Shown here: positions 5,773-8,266 of the stretch, piece after piece
How positions within the stretch are numbered: position 1 is the stretch's first letter
Layout: every line of letters starts with the position of its first letter
From: DASWRT01 sp036403035
GTDB lineage: Bacteria; Pseudomonadota; Alphaproteobacteria; ATCC43930; CGMCC-115725
Direction of reading: 5' to 3'
Length of the DNA stretch: 8,266 nt
NCBI GenBank assembly: GCA_036403035.1
Contig: DASWRT010000094.1
Coordinates: 1-8,266 of the forward strand
The notes under the pieces: model-generated
Told to the model about the DNA's origin: nothing
The model's database searches: none
What the model saw: the letters and a program-made list of their open reading frames with translations, nothing else
Program-made: the position numbers and the translations under genes

Positions 5773-6584
5773 GACGGCGGCAGCCCCAGTTCGGCGAGTA
5801 CGCCGTCGAGCAGCTTCGATGCGCCGATGCGGAACGTCGCGGGCCCGACGAACCCCGCGCCGAGCTTCGTCTCGGCGGCGAGGACGTAGGGCATCGCATC
5901 GGCGACGCTGCGGATGCCGCCGGACACCTTGATCCCGGCCCACATCCGCTGCATGCGCCGTGCCGCGATCGCGTCTAGGATCGCGGTCGCGGCAGGCAGC
6001 GTCGCGCCGGGCTGCACGAAGCCGGTCGAGGTCTTGACGAAGTCCGCCCCCGCGTCGATCGCGAGGTCCGCGGCGGCGCGCACGGTCGCGGCGTCGCCGA
6101 GCCGCCCGGTCTCCAGGATCACCTTGAGCAGCGCCGCCGGCCGCTCATCACGGGTCGTGCCGCGGCAGGCGCGCCGGCACGCGGCGATCAACGCCGCCGC
6201 GGTCGCGCGGTCGCCGGCAAGGAACGCCTCGTAGGGGAGGACGACGTCTATTTCGTCGGCGCCGGCCGCGACCGCTTCCTCGGTCTCGCGCGCCGCGCCG
6301 TCCGGATCGGCAGCGCCGCCGGGAAAGTTGCAAACGGTTGCAACCTGAACGTGCGTACCGGCGCGGTCGAGCAGCAGCGCCTTCGCCAGCGGCACGAAGC
6401 GCGGATAGACGCACACCGCGGCGACCGGTCCGAACGGCGTGACCGCTCGCGCGCACAGCGCCCTGATGTCCGCCTCGCCGGCCTGCGGGTCGAGGTTGGT
6501 GAGGTCGATCAGCGGCAAGACGCGCTGCGCCGCTCCGGTCGCACTCCCCTGCTCGCGCTGGCGCCAGGGGCTATGACTTGTCAT
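5769..6584 (-). CDS. deoC: Deoxyribose-phosphate aldolase DeoC
   Basis: A 271-residue class I TIM-barrel aldolase of the E. coli-type branch. It cleaves 2-deoxyribose-5-phosphate to acetaldehyde and glyceraldehyde-3-phosphate, the exit step of deoxynucleoside catabolism. The Schiff-base lysine is K184 in DFVKTSTG. The helper lysine is K219 in GIKVSGGIR (E. coli has GFKPAGG), and the proton-relay aspartate is D113 in DEIDVVLPY. The family opening LIDLTNL is at 25-31 and VATVCNFPGG at 81-90. The ATG at 6584 lies inside the 3' end of the phosphorylase gene (14-base overlap in another frame), with GGAGAG about eight bases upstream. The stop overlaps the deoA start by four bases. The roughly 20-residue N-terminal leader before the barrel is poorly conserved in character (SHSPWRQREQGSATG). 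No damage is seen. Confidence 0.96.
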   Translation of the reverse strand: MTSHSPWRQREQGSATGAAQRVLPLIDLTNLDPQAGEADIRALCARAVTPFGPVAAVCVYPRFVPLAKALLLDRAGTHVQVATVCNFPGGAADPDGAARETEEAVAAGADEIDVVLPYEAFLAGDRATAAALIAACRRACRGTTRDERPAALLKVILETGRLGDAATVRAAADLAIDAGADFVKTSTGFVQPGATLPAATAILDAIAARRMQRMWAGIKVSGGIRSVADAMPYVLAAETKLGAGFVGPATFRIGASKLLDGVLAELGLPPS

Positions 6585-7437
6585 TGCCGCACTCTCCGTC
6601 GCTGCCGTCGAGGCCCGCCAGGAACGCCTCTAGGAGATCGCCGAGCCGCGCGGCCGACGCGCCCGCCCGCCGCAGCGTCTCCTCGTGCGTCGGCGTCTCG
6701 CCGTCGCCGAGTCCCTCAGCGAGGTTGGCGATGATCGAGAGCGCGGCGACGCGCAGCCCGCAATGCCGCGCCAGGATAACCTCGGGCGCCGTCGACATCC
6801 CGACCGCGTCCGCGCCGAGGATGCGGGCGGCGCGCACTTCGGCCGGCGTCTCGAAGCTCGGCCCGGTGAAGGCGAGATAGACGCCTTCCGGCAGGTCGAA
6901 CCCGAGCCGTGCCGCGGCACGCCGCAGCCGCTGCCGGAGCACCGGGTCGTAGGCGTCGCGCATCGACGGGAAGCGCGGCCCGAAGCGGTCGTCGTTCGGT
7001 CCCGTGAGCGGGTTGCCGGCCTGCATGTTGATGTGGTCGGCGACCAGCATCATCGCTCCCGGCCCGATCTCCGCGCGCAGCGAGCCGGCCGCATTGGTAG
7101 CGATCAGGATCTCCGCGCCGAGCAGCTTCAGCGCCCGGATCGGCGCCGCCATCGCATCGGCCGGCTGCCCCTCGTAGGCATGGACCCGGCCGCGAAGGCA
7201 GGCGACCGGCACGCCGGCCAGCCTCCCGATCACCAGCTCGCCGGCATGCCCCGGTGTCGCGCTGCGCGGAAAGCCAGGCACGTCGCCATAGGGGATCGTC
7301 GCATCCGCTGCGATCCGGGCGGCGGCGGCGCCGAGCCCCGATCCGAGGATCAGCCCGGCGCGCGGCCGTGCATCCCGCGGCATCCGGGCGCGGATCACCG
7401 CCGCGGCGTCATGGGCAGGAGAGGGAGGGAAGGTCAT
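6571..7437 (-). CDS. punA: Purine nucleoside phosphorylase, trimeric (family 2) type
   Basis: A 288-residue enzyme that splits purine (deoxy)nucleosides with phosphate into base and (deoxy)ribose-1-phosphate. The residues line up with the mammalian enzyme: S33 in LGSGLG, H64 in ATPGHAG, R84, H86, Y88 and E89 in RGRVHAYEG, and A116 in TNAAG bind phosphate and sugar. E196 in GPSFETPAE, M214 in GMSTAPEV and N238 in SIIANLA bind the base, with H251 near the ribose 5'-OH. Asn at 238 favours 6-oxopurines (inosine, guanosine) and argues against a methylthioadenosine phosphorylase, where Asp is expected. The ATG at 7437 is preferred; an in-frame GTG (7440) and TTG (7446) lie just upstream. No ribosome site precedes any of them, while a promoter-like pair sits so close that the message may be leaderless. 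Its 3' end overlaps deoC by 14 bases. It feeds DeoB within the same operon. The symbol follows usage for trimeric enzymes and is not certain. Confidence 0.93.
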   Translation of the reverse strand: MTFPPSPAHDAAAVIRARMPRDARPRAGLILGSGLGAAAARIAADATIPYGDVPGFPRSATPGHAGELVIGRLAGVPVACLRGRVHAYEGQPADAMAAPIRALKLLGAEILIATNAAGSLRAEIGPGAMMLVADHINMQAGNPLTGPNDDRFGPRFPSMRDAYDPVLRQRLRRAAARLGFDLPEGVYLAFTGPSFETPAEVRAARILGADAVGMSTAPEVILARHCGLRVAALSIIANLAEGLGDGETPTHEETLRRAGASAARLGDLLEAFLAGLDGSDGECGNDKS

Positions 7438-7445
7438 CACCGGCA

Positions 7446-7475
7446 ACTATGGCGAGGCGCCGGGCCGGCTGCCAA
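7446..7475 (-). promoter_or_regulatory. Candidate sigma-70 promoter of the phosphorylase-deo operon
   Basis: On the minus strand TTGGCA (7475-7470, five of six consensus bases) is followed after 18 bases by CATAGT (7451-7446, four of six). Transcription starting six to nine bases after the -10 would fall at 7440-7437, on the GTG/ATG start pair itself. This is the only such pair I see in the 68 bases between the phosphorylase and the upstream hydrolase gene. Confidence 0.4.
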
Positions 7476-7505
7476 GGGCAAAGCGGGTGATGCCCCGCCG
7501 CCCCG

Positions 7506-8246
7506 TCACACCTCGACTGTCAGCCCGTCCTCCGCCCGCTCGTACCGCGGGTCGTCTTCGGGCGGACGGTCGAGCATGTCCGGGCTCATGTGGGTGACGA
7601 TCAGGCGCTTCGGGCCGATGTCGCCGATCCGGTCGAGCAGGGTCCGAAGGTCGAGATGGTACTTGACCTTCTTCTCGTAGAAATATGCCTCGCAGATGAA
7701 GAGGTCGGCGCCCCGCGCCGCCGGCACCAGCGTCTCGACCCATTCCGTGTCGCCTGAATAGGCGAGGACCTTCTCGTCGGCCTCGATGCGCAGAGCGAAG
7801 GGTGGCGCCCCGGAATAGTGGCTGACGACGTACGGCGTCACATGGATCCCGCTCACCGCCGTCCGCACTTCCGGCTCAAGCTCGATGATTTCGGTCGCGA
7901 ACTTGCGCCCGGTCTTGGTCGAGCCGGGAAAGAAGTTCTCCATCGCGGCGTGCAGCCGCTCGCGAAACCCCGGCGGTCCGGCGAGGGTCAGCGGTTTCGT
8001 GCGGCGGCTGACGAGCTGCGCGTCGAGCATGAAGAACGGCAGTCCACCGAAATGGTCGCCGTGCAGATGCGTCACGAGAATGGTATCGACAGCGTTCGGG
8101 TCGACGCCGAAGCGGCGCATCGCGACCATCGACGAGGCGCCGCAGTCGACGAGGAATGTCGTCGAGGACGCCGATACGAAGAAGCAGGTGTTGAACCGCC
8201 CGCCGCTCCCGAACGCGTCGCCGCTGCCAAGAAACCGCACCCTCAT
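7506..8246 (-). CDS. MBL-fold metallo-hydrolase, RNase Z/phosphodiesterase-like
   Basis: A 246-residue single-domain metallo-beta-lactamase-fold protein. The di-zinc ligands are complete: THLHGDH gives H60, H62, D64 and H65, then H143 in VVSHYSG, D166 in YSGDTEW and H219 in VTHMSPD. The opening VRFLGSGDAFGSGGRFNTCF is typical of the RNase Z-like branch, which includes tRNA 3' processing enzymes, PhnP-type cyclic phosphodiesterases and many uncharacterised hydrolases. There is no long flexible exosite arm, so genuine RNase Z activity on tRNA is unlikely. I chose the ATG at 8246, with AAAGGG seven bases upstream; a GTG at 8252 would add two residues. It lies 68 bases ahead of the phosphorylase gene on the same strand and could share a transcript, but a promoter-like pair in the gap suggests separate control. 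Some link to phosphorylated sugars or nucleotides is possible from context only. The substrate is unknown. Confidence 0.88.
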   Translation of the reverse strand: MRVRFLGSGDAFGSGGRFNTCFFVSASSTTFLVDCGASSMVAMRRFGVDPNAVDTILVTHLHGDHFGGLPFFMLDAQLVSRRTKPLTLAGPPGFRERLHAAMENFFPGSTKTGRKFATEIIELEPEVRTAVSGIHVTPYVVSHYSGAPPFALRIEADEKVLAYSGDTEWVETLVPAARGADLFICEAYFYEKKVKYHLDLRTLLDRIGDIGPKRLIVTHMSPDMLDRPPEDDPRYERAEDGLTVEV

Positions 8247-8266
8247 CCGCACGCCCTTTCCCGTCT

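Noticed and set aside
4702..5889. 395-residue plus-strand open frame opposite deoA and deoC
   Set aside because: Same high-GC shadow effect; composition is Arg/His/Gly-rich with no domain.
4373..5899. In-frame upstream extension of deoB to a 912-residue frame
   Set aside because: The added part is Arg/Ala/Gly-rich out-of-frame reading of deoA. DeoB homology begins at the ATG at 4372, which has its own ribosome site.
5773..5943. Longer deoA frame (517 residues) reaching into deoC
   Set aside because: The extra N-terminal residues are an out-of-frame reading of deoC. E. coli DeoA similarity starts shortly after the GTG at 5772.
6685..7680. 331-residue plus-strand open frame opposite the phosphorylase gene
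   Set aside because: Shadow frame crossing two minus-strand genes and their intergenic gap; no motif or ribosome site.

Overview
The window is high-GC bacterial DNA with six complete protein genes and one short lipoprotein gene. Codon choice, gene content and family resemblances point to an alphaproteobacterium; I cannot fix the order from sequence alone. No RNA gene, insertion sequence, CRISPR array or phage element is visible.

Left part (98-2284): two divergent metabolic genes share a 174-base intergenic region. One is an Fe(II)/2-oxoglutarate dioxygenase of the TauD/TfdA family (minus strand). The other is an enolase-superfamily enzyme of the mandelate racemase subgroup, most like D-galactarolactone cycloisomerase (plus strand). 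They look like a small catabolic locus for an unidentified acid substrate. An 11-bp GC-rich hairpin lies between the enolase-superfamily gene and the convergent lipoprotein gene.

Middle part (2378-3160): a gene for a small, almost purely Ser/Gly/Thr/Ala lipoprotein with a clear lipobox and a 15-base tandem repeat. Upstream is a 222-base non-coding gap (2939-3160). It holds an 8-bp inverted repeat and a GGAAT-N17-CGTT pair resembling the alphaproteobacterial general-stress (EcfG) promoter.

Right part (3161-8246): five minus-strand genes, transcribed right to left. First is an MBL-fold phosphodiesterase-like hydrolase, then purine nucleoside phosphorylase, deoxyribose-phosphate aldolase (deoC), thymidine phosphorylase (deoA) and phosphopentomutase (deoB). 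The last four are tightly packed (14-base overlap, 4-base overlap, 17-base gap) and form a complete deoxynucleoside salvage/catabolism operon. Phosphorylases release the base and (deoxy)ribose-1-phosphate, DeoB isomerises it to the 5-phosphate, and DeoC cleaves deoxyribose-5-phosphate to acetaldehyde and glyceraldehyde-3-phosphate. No transporter, deaminase or regulator for the pathway lies in the window.

Bases 1-97 hold nothing I can assign; they may contain the tail of a neighbouring gene. I see no convincing undescribed system. The points most worth a second look are the possible leaderless start of the phosphorylase gene, the stress-type promoter before the Ser-rich lipoprotein, the unassigned substrate of the divergent dioxygenase/cycloisomerase pair, and the MBL hydrolase next to the deo genes.
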